NCBI GenBank assembly: GCA_958299035.1
Contig: CATQJL010000316.1
Span: forward strand, 25,645,676-25,709,675
DNA from: Cylicocyclus nassatus
Lineage: Eukaryota; Nematoda; Chromadorea; Rhabditida; Strongylidae
DNA: 64,000 nt
Reading direction: 5' to 3'
Shown: positions 28,001 through 43,100 of the stretch, in pieces
Layout of the letters: every line of letters starts with the position of its first letter
Position numbering within the stretch: the first letter of the stretch is position 1
Position numbers and translations under genes: made by a program
The notes under the pieces: model-generated
What the model was told of the DNA's origin: nothing
The model's input: the letters and a program-made list of their open reading frames with translations, nothing else
Databases searched by the model: none

Positions 28001-31000
28001 TGCCTCTGTTGAGGACAACCATCGGTACAACCATCGGTTGCTTCTGTTGAGGACAACCATTGGTTGCCTCTGTTGAGGATAATCATCGGTACAACCATCG
28101 GTTGCTTCTGTTGAGGACAACCATCGGTTCCCTCTGTTGAGGACAACCATCGGTACAACCATCGGTTGCTTCTGTTGAGGACAACCATCGGTACAACCAT
28201 CGGTTGCCTCTGTTGAGGTCAACCATCGGTTGCCTCTGTTGAGGACAACCATCGGTACAACTATCGGTTGCTTCTGTTGAGGACAACCATCGGTACAACC
28301 ATCGGTTGCCTCTGTTGAGGACAACCATCTGTTGCCTCTGTTGAGGACAACCATCGGTTGCCTCTGTCGAGGACAACCATCGTACCAACCATCGGTTGCC
28401 TCTGCTGAGGACAACCATGTGTACAACCATCGGTTGCCTCTGTTGAGGACAACCATCGTACCAATCATCTGTTGCCTCTGTTGAGGACAACCATCGGTAC
28501 AACCATCGGTTGCCTCTGTTAAGGACAACCATCGGTTGCCTCTGTTGAGGACAATCATCGGTGCATCCATCGGTTGCCTCTGTTGAGGACAACCATCGGT
28601 TGCCTCTGTTGAGGACAACCATCGGTGCAACCATCGGTTGCCTCTGTTGAGGACAACCATCGGTACAACCATCGGTTGCCTCTGTTGAGGACAACCATCG
28701 GTTGCCTCTGTTGAGGACAACCATCGGTTGCCTCTGTTGAGGACAATCATCGGTACAACCATCGGTTGCCTCTGTTGAGGACAATCATCGGTACAACCAT
28801 CGGTTGCCTCTGTTGAGGACAACCATCTGTTGCCTCTGTTGAGGACAACCATCGGTTGCCTCTGTCGAGGACAACCATCGTACCAACCATCGGTTGCCTC
28901 TGCTGAGGACAACCATGTGTACAACCATCGGTTGCCTCTGTTGAGGACAACCATCGTTACAACCATCGGTTGCCTCTGTTGAGGACAATCGTCGGTTGCC
29001 TCTGTTGAGGACAACCATCGTACCAATCATCTGTTGCCTCTGTTGAGGACAATCATCGGTACAACCATCGGTTGCCTCTGTTGAGGACAACCATCGGTTG
29101 CCTCTGTTGAGGACAATCATCGGTGCATCCATCGGTTGCCTCTGTTGAGGACAACCATCGGTTGCCTCTGTTGAGGACAACCATCGGTGCAGCCATCGGT
29201 TGCCTCTGTTGAGGACAACCATCGGTACAACCATCGGTTGCCTCTGTTGAGGACAACCATCGGTTGCCTCTGTTGAGGACAACCATCGGTTGCCTCTGTT
29301 GAGGACAATCATCGGTACAACCATCGGTTGCCTCTGTTGAGGACAATCATTGGTACAACCATCGGTTGCCTCTGTTGAGGACAACCATCGGTTGCCTCTG
29401 TTGAGGACAACCATCGGTTGCCTCTGTTGAGGACAACCATCGGTACAACCATCGGTTGCCTCTGTTGAGGACAACCATCGGTACAACCATCGGATGCCTC
29501 TGTTGAGGACAACCATCGGTACAACCATCGGTTGCCTCTGTTGAGGACAACCATCGGTTGCCTCTGTTGAGGACAACCATCGGTTGCCTCTGTTGAGGAC
29601 AACCATCGGTTGCCTCTGTTGAGGACAACCATCGGTACAACCATCGGTTGCCTCTGTTGAGGACAATCGTCGGTTGCCTCTGTTGAGGACAACCATCGTA
29701 CCAATCATCTGTTGCCTCTGTTGAGGACAACCATCGGTACAACCATCGGTTGCCTCTGTTGAGGACAACCATCGGTTGCCTCTGTTGAGGACAATCATCG
29801 GTGCATCCATCGGTTGCCTCTGTTGAGGACAACCATCGGTTGCCTCTGTTGAGGACAACCATCGGTGCAGCCATCGGTTGCCTCTGTTGAGGACAACCAT
29901 CGGTACAACCATCGGTTGCCTCTGTTGAGGACAACCATCGGTTGCCTCTGTTGAGGACAACCATCGGTTGCCTCTGTTGAGGACAATCATCGGTGCATCC
30001 ATCGGTTGCCTCTGTTGAGGACAACCATCGGTTGCCTCTGTTGAGGACAATCATCGGTACAACCATCGGTTGCCTCTGTTGAGGACAACCATCGGTTGCC
30101 TCTGTTGAGGACAATCGTCGGTTGCCTCTGTTGAGGACAACCATCGGTTGCCTCTGTTGAGGACAATCATCGGTGCATCCATCGGTTGCCTCTGTTGAGG
30201 ACAACCATCGGTTGCCTCTGTTGAGGACAACCATCGGTGCAACCATCGGTTGCCTCTGTTGAGGACAACCATCGGTTGCCTCTGTTGAGGACAACCATCG
30301 GTTGCCTCTGTTGAGGACAACCATCGGTTGCCTCTGTTGAGGACAATCATCGGTACAACCATCGGTTGCCTCTGTTGAGGACAATCATCGGTACAACCAT
30401 CGGTTGCCTCTGTTGAGGACAACCATCGGTTGCCTCTGTTGAGGACAACCATCGGTTGCCTCTGTTGAGGACAACCATCGGTACAACCATCGGTTGCCTC
30501 TGTTGAGGACAACCATCGGTACAACCATCGGATGCCTCTGTTGAGGACAACCATCGGTACAACCATCGGTTGCCTCTGTTGAGGACAACCATCGGTTGCC
30601 TCTGTTGAGGACAACCATCGGTTGCCTCTGTTGAGGACAACCATCGGTACAACCATCGGTTGCCTCTGTTGAGGACAACCATCGGTTGCCTCTGTTGAGG
30701 ACAACCATCGGTTGCCTCTGTTGAGGACAATCATCGGTACAACCATCGGTTGCCTCTGTTGAGGACAACCATCGTACCAATCATCTGTTGCCTCTGTTGA
30801 GGACAACCATCGGTACAACCATCGGTTGCCTCTGTTGAGGACAACCATCGGTACAACCATCGGTTGCCTCTGTTGAGGACAATCATCGGTTGCCTCTGTT
30901 GAGGACAACCATCGTACCAATCATCTGTTGCCTCTGTTGAGGACAACCATCGGTACAACCATCGGTTGCTTCTGTTGAGGACAACCATTGGTTGCCTCTG

Positions 31001-34000
31001 TTGAGGATAATCATCGGTACAACCATCGGTTGCTTCTGTTGAGGACAACCATCGGTTCCCTCTGTTGAGGACAACCATCGGTACAACCATCGGTTGCTTC
31101 TGTTGAGGACAACCATCGGTACAACCATCGGTTGCCTCTGTTGAGGTCAACCATCGGTTGCCTCTGTTGAGGACAACCATCGGTACAACTATCGGTTGCT
31201 TCTGTTGAGGACAACCATCGGTACAACCATCGGTTGCCTCTGTTGAGGACAACCATCGGTTGCCTCTGTTGAGGACAACCATCGGTACAACTATCGGTTG
31301 CTTCTGTTGAGGACAACCATCGGTACAACCATCGGTTGCCTCTGTCGAGGACAACCATCGTACCAACCATCGGTTGCCTCTGCTGAGGACAACCATGTGT
31401 ACAACCATCGGTTGCCTCTGTTGAGGACAACCATCGGTACAACCATCGGTTGCCTCTGTTGAGGACAATCGTCGGTTGCCTCTGTTGAGGACAACCATCG
31501 TACCAATCATCTGTTGCCTCTGTTGAGGACAACCATCGGTACAACCATCGGTTGCCTCTGTTGAGGACAACCATCGGTTGCCTCTGTTGAGGACAATCAT
31601 CGGTGCATCCATCGGTTGCCTCTGTTGAGGACAACCATCGGTTGCCTCTGTTGAGGACAACCATCGGTGCAACCATCGGTTGCCTCTGTTGAGGACAATC
31701 ATCGGTACAACCATCGGTTGCCTCTGTTGAGGACAACCATCGTACCAATCATCTGTTGCCTCTGTTGAGGACAACCATCGGTACAACCATCGGTTGCCTC
31801 TGTTGAGGACAACCATCGGTACAACCATCGGTTGCCTCTGTTGAGGACAATCATCGGTTGCCTCTGTTGAGGACAACCATCGTACCAATCATCTGTTGCC
31901 TCTGTTGAGGACAACCATCGGTACAACCATCGGTTGCTTCTGTTGAGGACAACCATTGGTTGCCTCTGTTGAGGATAATCATCGGTACAACCATCGGTTG
32001 CTTCTGTTGAGGACAACCATCGGTTCCCTCTGTTGAGGACAACCATCGGTACAACCATCGGTTGCTTCTGTTGAGGACAACCATCGGTACAACCATCGGT
32101 TGCCTCTGTTGAGGTCAACCATCGGTTGCCTCTGTTGAGGACAACCATCGGTACAACTATCGGTTGCTTCTGTTGAGGACAACCATCGGTACAACCATCG
32201 GTTGCCTCTGTTGAGGACAACCATCGGTTGCCTCTGTTGAGGACAACCATCGGTACAACTATCGGTTGCTTCTGTTGAGGACAACCATCGGTACAACCAT
32301 CGGTTGCCTCTGTCGAGGACAACCATCGTACCAACCATCGGTTGCCTCTGTTGAGGACAACCATCGGTACAACCATCGGTTGCCTCTGTTGAGGACAATC
32401 GTCGGTTGCCTCTGTTGAGGACAACCATCGTACCAATCATCTGTTGCCTCTGTTGAGGACAACCATCGGTACAACCATCGGTTGCCTCTGTTGAGGACAA
32501 CCATCGGTTGCCTCTGTTGAGGACAATCATCGGTGCATCCATCGGTTGCCTCTGTTGAGGACAACCATCGGTTGCCTCTGTTGAGGACAACCATCGGTGC
32601 AACCATCGGTTGCCTCTGTTGAGGACAACCATCGGTACAACCATCGGTTGCCTCTGTTGAGGACAACCATCGGTTGCCTCTGTTGAGGACAACCATCGGT
32701 TGCCTCTGTTGAGGACAATCATCGGTACAACCATCGGTTGCCTCTGTTGAGGACAATCATCGGTACAACCATCGGTTGCCTCTGTTGAGGACAACCATCG
32801 GTTGCCTCTGTTGAGGACAACCATCGGTACAACCATCGGTTGCCTCTGTTGAGGACAACCATCGGTACAACCATCGGATGCCTCTGTTGAGGACAACCAT
32901 CGGTTGCCTCTGTTGAGGACAATCATCGGTACAACCATCGGTTGCCTCTGTTGAGGACAATCATCGGTTGCCTCTGTTGAGGACAACCATCGTACCAATC
33001 ATCTGTTGCCTCTGTTGAGGACAACCATCGGTACAACCATCGGTTGCCTCTGTTGAGGACAACCATCGGTACAACCATCGGTTGCTTCTGTTGAGGACAA
33101 CCATTGGTTGCCTCTGTTGAGGATAATCATCGGTACAACCATCGGTTGCTTCTGTTGAGGACAACCATCGGTTCCCTCTGTTGAGGACAACCATCGGTAC
33201 AACCATCGGTTGCTTCTGTTGAGGACAACCATCGGTACAACCATCGGTTGCCTCTGTTGAGGTCAACCATCGGTTGCCTCTGTTGAGGACAACCATCGGT
33301 ACAACTATCGGTTGCTTCTGTTGAGGACAACCATCGGTACAACCATCGGTTGCCTCTGTTGAGGACAACCATCTGTTGCCTCTGTTGAGGACAACCATCG
33401 GTTGCCTCTGTCGAGGACAACCATCGTACCAACCATCGGTTGCCTCTGCTGAGGACAACCATGTGTACAACCATCGGTTGCCTCTGTTGAGGACAACCAT
33501 CGTACCAATCATCTGTTGCCTCTGTTGAGGACAACCATCGGTACAACCATCGGTTGCCTCTGTTAAGGACAACCATCGGTTGCCTCTGTTGAGGACAATC
33601 ATCGGTGCATCCATCGGTTGCCTCTGTTGAGGACAACCATCGGTTGCCTCTGTTGAGGACAACCATCGGTGCAACCATCGGTTGCCTCTGTTGAGGACAA
33701 CCATCGGTACAACCATCGGTTGCCTCTGTTGAGGACAACCATCGGTTGCCTCTGTTGAGGACAACCATCGGTTGCCTCTGTTGAGGACAATCATCGGTAC
33801 AACCATCGGTTGCCTCTGTTGAGGACAATCATCGGTACAACCATCGGTTGCCTCTGTTGAGGACAACCATCTGTTGCCTCTGTTGAGGACAACCATCGGT
33901 TGCCTCTGTCGAGGACAACCATCGTACCAACCATCGGTTGCCTCTGCTGAGGACAACCATGTGTACAACCATCGGTTGCCTCTGTTGAGGACAACCATCG

Positions 34001-35104
34001 TTACAACCATCGGTTGCCTCTGTTGAGGACAATCGTCGGTTGCCTCTGTTGAGGACAACCATCGTACCAATCATCTGTTGCCTCTGTTGAGGACAATCAT
34101 CGGTACAACCATCGGTTGCCTCTGTTGAGGACAACCATCGGTTGCCTCTGTTGAGGACAATCATCGGTGCATCCATCGGTTGCCTCTGTTGAGGACAACC
34201 ATCGGTTGCCTCTGTTGAGGACAACCATCGGTGCAGCCATCGGTTGCCTCTGTTGAGGACAACCATCGGTACAACCATCGGTTGCCTCTGTTGAGGACAA
34301 CCATCGGTTGCCTCTGTTGAGGACAACCATCGGTTGCCTCTGTTGAGGACAATCATCGGTACAACCATCGGTTGCCTCTGTTGAGGACAATCATCGGTAC
34401 AACCATCGGTTGCCTCTGTTGAGGACAACCATCGGTTGCCTCTGTTGAGGACAACCATCGGTTGCCTCTGTTGAGGACAACCATCGGTACAACCATCGGT
34501 TGCCTCTGTTGAGGACAACCATCGGTACAACCATCGGATGCCTCTGTTGAGGACAACCATCGGTACAACCATCGGTTGCCTCTGTTGAGGACAACCATCG
34601 GTTGCCTCTGTTGAGGACAACCATCGGTTGCCTCTGTTGAGGACAACCATCGGTTGCCTCTGTTGAGGACAACCATCGGTACAACCATCGGTTGCCTCTG
34701 TTGAGGACAATCGTCGGTTGCCTCTGTTGAGGACAACCATCGTACCAATCATCTGTTGCCTCTGTTGAGGACAACCATCGGTACAACCATCGGTTGCCTC
34801 TGTTGAGGACAACCATCGGTTGCCTCTGTTGAGGACAATCATCGGTGCATCCATCGGTTGCCTCTGTTGAGGACAACCATCGGTTGCCTCTGTTGAGGAC
34901 AACCATCGGTGCAGCCATCGGTTGCCTCTGTTGAGGACAACCATCGGTACAACCATCGGTTGCCTCTGTTGAGGACAACCATCGGTTGCCTCTGTTGAGG
35001 ACAACCATCGGTTGCCTCTGTTGAGGACAATCATCGGTGCATCCATCGGTTGCCTCTGTTGAGGACAACCATCGGTTGCCTCTGTTGAGGACAATCATCG
35101 GTAC
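25020..35104. repeat. Recent tandem duplication of a 5.05-kb block
   Basis: Copy 1 is about 25,020-30,100 and copy 2 about 30,100-35,104. The shift is 5,082 on the left (CAATCGTCGG at 25,031 and 30,113; GGTTCCC at 25,972 and 31,054) and 5,044 on the right (28,785 and 33,829). The 38-bp change is a single missing GCTGAGG/CATGTGTAC unit near 32,346 in copy 2. Each copy contains two 968-bp inner units (25,649 and 26,617; 30,731 and 31,699). I see very few base differences, for example CATTGG at 29,349 against CATCGG. Confidence 0.88.
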
Positions 35105-36935
35105 AACCATCGGTTGCCTCTGTTGAGGACAACCATCGGTTGCCTCTGTTGAGGACAACCATCGGTTGCCTCTGTTGAGGACAACCATCGGTACAACCAT
35201 CGGTTGCCTCTGTTGAGGACAACCATCGGTACAACCATCGGATGCCTCTGTTGAGGACAACCATCGGTACAACCATCGGTTGCCTCTGTTGAGGACAACC
35301 ATCGGTTGCCTCTGTTGAGGACAACCATCGGTTGCCTCTGTTGAGGACAACCATCGGTACAACCATCGGTTGCCTCTGTTGAGGACAACCATCGGTTGCC
35401 TCTGTTGAGGACAATCATCGGTACAACCATCGGTTGCCTCTGTTGAGGACAATCATCGGTTGCCTCTGTTGAGGACAACCATCGTACCAATCATCTGTTG
35501 CCTCTGTTGAGGACAACCATCGGTACAACCATCGGTTGCTTCTGTTGAGGACAACCATTGGTTGCCTCTGTTGAGGATAATCATCGGTACAACCATCGGT
35601 TGCTTCTGTTGAGGACAACCATCGGTTCCCTCTGTTGAGGACAACCATCGGTACAACCATCGGTTGCTTCTGTTGAGGACAACCATCGGTACAACCATCG
35701 GTTGCCTCTGTTGAGGTCAACCATCGGTTGCCTCTGTTGAGGACAACCATCGGTACAACTATCGGTTGCTTCTGTTGAGGACAACCATCGGTACAACCAT
35801 CGGTTGCCTCTGTTGAGGACAACCATCGGTTGCTTCTGTTGAGGACAACCATCGGTACAACTATCGGTTGCTTCTGTTGAGGACAACCATCGGTACAACC
35901 ATCGGTTGCCTCTGTCGAGGACAACCATCGTACCAACCATCGGTTGCCTCTGCTGAGGACAACCATGTGTACAACCATCGGTTGCCTCTGTTGAGGACAA
36001 CCATCGGTACAACCATCGGTTGCCTCTGTTGAGGACAATCGTCGGTTGCCTCTGTTGAGGACAACCATCGTACCAATCATCTGTTGCCTCTGTTGAGGAC
36101 AACCATCGGTACAACCATCGGTTGCCTCTGTTGAGGACAACCATCGGTTGCCTCTGTTGAGGACAATCATCGGTGCATCCATCGGTTGCCTCTGTTGAGG
36201 ACAACCATCGGTTGCCTCTGTTGAGGACAACCATCGGTGCAACCATCGGTTGCCTCTGTTGAGGACAACCATCGGTACAACCATCGGTTGCCTCTGTTGA
36301 GGACAACCATCGGTTGCCTCTGTTGAGGACAATCATCGGTACAACCATCGGTTGCCTCTGTTGAGGACAATCATCGGTACAACCATCGGTTGCCTCTGTT
36401 GAGGACAACCATCGGTTGCCTCTGTTGAGGACAACCATCGGTTGCCTCTGTTGAGGACAACCATCGGTACAACCATCGGTTGCCTCTGTTGAGGACAACC
36501 ATCGGTACAACCATCGGATGCCTCTGTTGAGGACAACCATCGGTACAACCATCGGTTGCCTCTGTTGAGGACAACCATCGGTTGCCTCTGTTGAGGACAA
36601 CCATCGGTTGCCTCTGTTGAGGACAACCATCGGTACAACCATCGGTTGCCTCTGTTGAGGACAACCATCGGTTGCCTCTGTTGAGGACAATCATCGGTAC
36701 AACCATCGGTTGCCTCTGTTGAGGACAATCATCGGTTGCCTCTGTTGAGGACAACCATCGTACCAATCATCTGTTGCCTCTGTTGAGGACAACCATCGGT
36801 ACAACCATCGGTTGCCTCTGTTGAGGACAATCATCGGTACAACCATCGGTTGCTTCTGTTGAGGACAACCACCGGTTCCCTCTGTTGAGGACAACCATCG
36901 GTACAACCATCGGTTGCTTCTGTTGAGGACAACCA

Positions 36936-39900
36936 TCGGTACAACCATCGGTTGCCTCTGTTGAGGTCAACCATCGGTTGCCTCTGTTGAGGACAACCAT
37001 CGGTACAACTATCGGTTGCTTCTGTTGAGGACAACCATCGGTTGCCTCTGTTGAGGTCAACCATCGGTTGCCTCTGTTGAGGACAATTATCGGTACAACC
37101 ATCTGATGCCTCCGTTGAGGACAACCATCGCTACAACCATCGGTTGCCTCTGTTGAGGTCAACCATCGGTTGCCTCTGTTGAGGACAACCATCGGTACAA
37201 CCATCGGTTGCCACTGTTGAGGACAATCATCGGTTGCCTCTGTTGAGGACAACCATCGTACCAATCATCTGTTGCCTCTGTTGAGGACAACCATCGGTAC
37301 AACCATCGGTTGCCTCTGTTGAGGACAACCATCGGTACAACCATCGGTTGCCTCTGTTGAGGACAACCATCGGTTGCCTCTGTTGAGGACAACCATCGGT
37401 TGCCTCTGTCGAGGACAACCATCGTACCAACCATCGGTTGCCTCTGTTGAGGACAACCATCGGTTGCCTCTGTTGAGGACAACCATCGGTTGCCTCTGTT
37501 GAGGACAATCATCGGTACAACCATCGGTTGCCTCTGTTGAGGACAACCATCGGTTGCCTCTGTTGAGGACAATCATCGGTGCAACCATCGGTTGCCTCTG
37601 TTGAGGACAACCATCGGTACAACCATCGGTTGCCTCTGTTGAGGACAACCATCGGTTGCCTCTGTTGAGGACAACCATCGGTTGCCTCTGTTGAGGACAA
37701 CCATCGGTTCCCTCTGTTGAGGACAGTCATCGGTACAACCATCGGTTGCCTCTGTTGAGGACAATCATCAGTACAACCATCGGTTGCCTCTGTTGAGGAC
37801 AATCATCAGTACAACCATCGGTTGCCTCTGTTGAGGTCAACCATCGGTTGCCTCTGTTGAGGACAACCATCGGTACAACTATCGGTTGCTTCTGTTGAGG
37901 ACAACCATCGGTTGCCTCTGTTGAGGTCAACCATCGGTTGCCTCTGTTGAGGACAATTATCGGTACAACCATCTGATGCCTCCGTTGAGGACAACCATCG
38001 CTACAACCATCGGTTGCCTCTGTTGAGGTCAACCATCGGTTGCCTCTGTTGAGGACAACCATCGGTACAACCATCGGTTGCCACTGTTGAGGACAATCAT
38101 CGGTTGCCTCTGTTGAGGACAACCATCGTACCAATCATCTGTTGCCTCTGTTGAGGACAACCATCGGTACAACCATCGGTTGCCTCTGTTGAGGACAACC
38201 ATCGGTACAACCATCGGTTGCCTCTGTTGAGGACAACCATCGGTTGCCTCTGTTGAGGACAACCATCGGTTGCCTCTGTCGAGGACAACCATCGTACCAA
38301 CCATCGGTTGCCTCTGTTGAGGACAACCATCGGTTGCCTCTGTTGAGGACAACCATCGGTTGCCTCTGTTGAGGACAATCATCGGTACAACCATCGGTTG
38401 CCTCTGTTGAGGACAACCATCGGTTGCCTCTGTTGAGGACAATCATCGGTGCAACCATCGGTTGCCTCTGTTGAGGACAACCATCGGTACAACCATCGGT
38501 TGCCTCTGTTGAGGACAACCATCGGTTGCCTCTGTTGAGGACAACCATCGGTTGCCTCTGTTGAGGACAACCATCGGTTCCCTCTGTTGAGGACAGTCAT
38601 CGGTACAACCATCGGTTGCCTCTGTTGAGGACAATCATCAGTACAACCATCGGTTGCCTCTGTTGAGGACAACCATCGGTTGCCTCTGTTGAGGACAACC
38701 ATCGGTTGCCTCTGTTAAGGACAATCATCGGTACAACCATCGGTTGCCTCTGTTGAGGACAATCATCGGTACAACCATCGGTTGCCTCTGTTGAGGACAA
38801 CCATCGGTTGCCTCTGTCGAGGACAACCATCGTACCAACCATCGGTTGCCTCTGTTGAGGACAACCATCGGTTGCCTCTGTTGAGGACAATCATCGGTAC
38901 AACCATCGGTTGCCTCTGTTGAGGACAACCATCGGTTGCCTCTGTTGAGGACAATCATCGGTGCAACCATCGGTTGCCTCTGTTGAGGACAACCATCGGT
39001 ACAACCATCGGTTGCCTCTGTTGAGGACAACCATCGGTTGCCTCTGTTGAGGACAACCATCGGTTGCCTCTGTTGAGGACAATCATCGGTACAACCATCG
39101 GTTGCCTCTGTTGAGGACAATCATCGGTACAACCATCGGTTGCCTCTGTTGAGGACAATCATCGGTACAACCATCGGTTGCCTCTGTTGAGGACAACCAT
39201 CGGTTGCCTCTGTTGAGGACAATCATCGGTACAACCATCGGTTGCCTCTGTTGAGGACAATCATCGGTACAACCATCGGTTGCCTCTGTTGAGGACAATC
39301 ATCGGTACAACCATCGGTTGCCTCTGTTGAGGACAACCATCGGTTGCCTCTGTTGAGGACAATCATCGGTGGAACCATCGGTTGCCTCTGTTGAGGACAA
39401 CCATCGGTTGCCTCTGTTGAGGACAATCATCGGTACAACCATCGGTTGCCTCTGTTGAGGACAACCATCGGTTGCCTCTGTTAAGGACAATCATCGGTAC
39501 AACCATCGGTTGCCTCTGTTGAGGACAACCATCGGTTGCCTCTGTTGAGGACAATCATCGGTGCAACCATCGGTTGCCTCTGTTGAGGACAATCATCGGT
39601 GCAACCATCGGTTGCCTCTGTTGAGGACAACCATCGGTACAACCATCGGTTGCCTCTGTTGAGGACAACCATCGGTTGCCTCTGTTGAGGACAACCATCG
39701 GTTGCCTCTGTTGAGGACAACCATCGGTTGCCTCTGTTGAGGACAATCATCGGTACAACCATCGGTTGCCTCTGTTGAGGACAATCATCAGTACAACCAT
39801 CGGTTGCCTCTGTTGAGGACAACCATCGGTTGCCTCTGTTGAGGACAACCATCGGTTGCCTCTGTTAAGGACAATCATCGGTACAACCATCGGTTGCCTC

Positions 39901-42900
39901 TGTTGAGGACAATCATCGGTACAACCATCGGTTGCCTCTGTTGAGGACAACCATCGGTTGCCTCTGTCGAGGACAACCATCGTACCAACCATCGGTTGCC
40001 TCTGTTGAGGACAACCATCGGTTGCCTCTGTTGAGGACAATCATCGGTACAACCATCGGTTGCCTCTGTTGAGGACAACCATCGGTTGCCTCTGTTGAGG
40101 ACAATCATCGGTGCAACCATCGGTTGCCTCTGTTGAGGACAACCATCGGTACAACCATCGGTTGCCTCTGTTGAGGACAACCATCGGTTGCCTCTGTTGA
40201 GGACAATCATCGGTACAACCATCGGTTGCCTCTGTTGAGGACAACCATCGGTTGCCTCTGTTGAGGTCAACCATCGGTTGCCTCTGTTGAGGACAATTAT
40301 CGGTACAACCATCTGATGCCTCCGTTGAGGACAACCATCGCTACAACCATCGGTTGCCTCTGTTGAGGACAACCATCGGTTCCCTCTGTTGAGGACAGTC
40401 ATCGGTACAACCATCGGTTGCCTCTGTTGAGGACAATCATCAGTACAACCATCGGTTGCCTCTGTTGAGGACAATCATCAGTACAACCATCGGTTGCCTC
40501 TGTTGAGGTCAACCATCGGTTGCCTCTGTTGAGGACAACCATCGGTACAACTATCGGTTGCTTCTGTTGAGGACAACCATCGGTTGCCTCTGTTGAGGTC
40601 AACCATCGGTTGCCTCTGTTGAGGACAATTATCGGTACAACCATCTGATGCCTCCGTTGAGGACAACCATCGCTACAACCATCGGTTGCCTCTGTTGAGG
40701 TCAACCATCGGTTGCCTCTGTTGAGGACAACCATCGGTACAACCATCGGTTGCCACTGTTGAGGACAATCATCGGTTGCCTCTGTTGAGGACAACCATCG
40801 TACCAATCATCTGTTGCCTCTGTTGAGGACAACCATCGGTACAACCATCGGTTGCCTCTGTTGAGGACAACCATCGGTACAACCATCGGTTGCCTCTGTT
40901 GAGGACAACCATCGGTTGCCTCTGTTGAGGACAACCATCGGTTGCCTCTGTCGAGGACAACCATCGTACCAACCATCGGTTGCCTCTGTTGAGGACAACC
41001 ATCGGTTGCCTCTGTTGAGGACAACCATCGGTTGCCTCTGTTGAGGACAATCATCGGTACAACCATCGGTTGCCTCTGTTGAGGACAGCCATCGGTTGCC
41101 TCTGTTGAGGACAATCATCGGTGCAACCATCGGTTGCCTCTGTTGAGGACAACCATCGGTACAACCATCGGTTGCCTCTGTTGAGGACAACCATCGGTTG
41201 CCTCTGTTGAGGACAACCATCGGTTGCCTCTGTTGAGGACAACCATCGGTTCCCTCTGTTGAGGACAGTCATCGGTACAACCATCGGTTGCCTCTGTTGA
41301 GGACAATCATCAGTACAACCATCGGTTGCCTCTGTTGAGGACAACCATCGGTTGCCTCTGTTGAGGACAACCATCGGTTGCCTCTGTTAAGGACAATCAT
41401 CGGTACAACCATCGGTTGCCTCTGTTGAGGACAATCATCGGTACAACCATCGGTTGCCTCTGTTGAGGACAACCATCGGTTGCCTCTGTCGAGGACAACC
41501 ATCGTACCAACCATCGGTTGCCTCTGTTGAGGACAACCATCGGTTGCCTCTGTTGAGGACAATCATCGGTACAACCATCGGTTGCCTCTGTTGAGGACAA
41601 CCATCGGTTGCCTCTGTTGAGGACAATCATCGGTGCAACCATCGGTTGCCTCTGTTGAGGACAACCATCGGTACAACCATCGGTTGCCTCTGTTGAGGAC
41701 AACCATCGGTTGCCTCTGTTGAGGACAACCATCGGTTGCCTCTGTTGAGGACAATCATCGGTACAACCATCGGTTGCCTCTGTTGAGGACAATCATCGGT
41801 ACAACCATCGGTTGCCTCTGTTGAGGACAATCATCGGTACAACCATCGGTTGCCTCTGTTGAGGACAACCATCGGTTGCCTCTGTTGAGGACAATCATCG
41901 GTACAACCATCGGTTGCCTCTGTTGAGGACAATCATCGGTACAACCATCGGTTGCCTCTGTTGAGGACAATCATCGGTACAACCATCGGTTGCCTCTGTT
42001 GAGGACAACCATCGGTTGCCTCTGTTGAGGACAATCATCGGTGGAACCATCGGTTGCCTCTGTTGAGGACAACCATCGGTTGCCTCTGTTGAGGACAATC
42101 ATCGGTACAACCATCGGTTGCCTCTGTTGAGGACAACCATCGGTTGCCTCTGTTAAGGACAATCATCGGTACAACCATCGGTTGCCTCTGTTGAGGACAA
42201 CCATCGGTTGCCTCTGTTGAGGACAATCATCGGTGCAACCATCGGTTGCCTCTGTTGAGGACAATCATCGGTGCAACCATCGGTTGCCTCTGTTGAGGAC
42301 AACCATCGGTACAACCATCGGTTGCCTCTGTTGAGGACAACCATCGGTTGCCTCTGTTGAGGACAACCATCGGTTGCCTCTGTTGAGGACAATCATCGGT
42401 ACAACCATCGGTTGCCTCTGTTGAGGACAATCATCAGTACAACCATCGGTTGCCTCTGTTGAGGACAACCATCGGTTGCCTCTGTTGAGGACAACCATCG
42501 GTTGCCTCTGTTAAGGACAATCATCGGTACAACCATCGGTTGCCTCTGTTGAGGACAATCATCGGTACAACCATCGGTTGCCTCTGTTGAGGACAACCAT
42601 CGGTTGCCTCTGTCGAGGACAACCATCGTACCAACCATCGGTTGCCTCTGTTGAGGACAACCATCGGTTGCCTCTGTTGAGGACAATCATCGGTACAACC
42701 ATCGGTTGCCTCTGTTGAGGACAACCATCGGTTGCCTCTGTTGAGGACAATCATCGGTGCAACCATCGGTTGCCTCTGTTGAGGACAACCATCGGTACAA
42801 CCATCGGTTGCCTCTGTTGAGGACAACCATCGGTTGCCTCTGTTGAGGACAATCATCGGTACAACCATCGGTTGCCTCTGTTGAGGACAATCATCGGTAC

Positions 42901-43100
42901 AACCATCGGTTGCCTCTGTTGAGGACAACCATCGGTTGCCTCTGTTGAGGACAACCATCGGTTGCCTCTGTTAAGGACAATCATCGGTACAACCATCGGT
43001 TGCCTCTGTTGAGGACAATCATCGGTACAACCATCGGTTGCCTCTGTTGAGGACAACCATCGGTTGCCTCTGTTGAGGACAATCATCGGTGCAACCATCC
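36936..43100. repeat. Right-hand array domain with 870-bp and 2,672-bp higher-order repeats
   Basis: An 870-bp unit starts at 36,936, 37,806 and 40,478; the rare CCACTG variant sits at 37,211, 38,081 and 40,753. The whole 37,806-40,477 stretch (2,672 bp) recurs from 40,478; further right the shift drops by 26 to 2,646 (39,747 and 42,393). Variants GACAGTCATC and CATCAGTAC are confined to this domain, while the CATGTGTAC variant common further left is missing. Confidence 0.85.
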
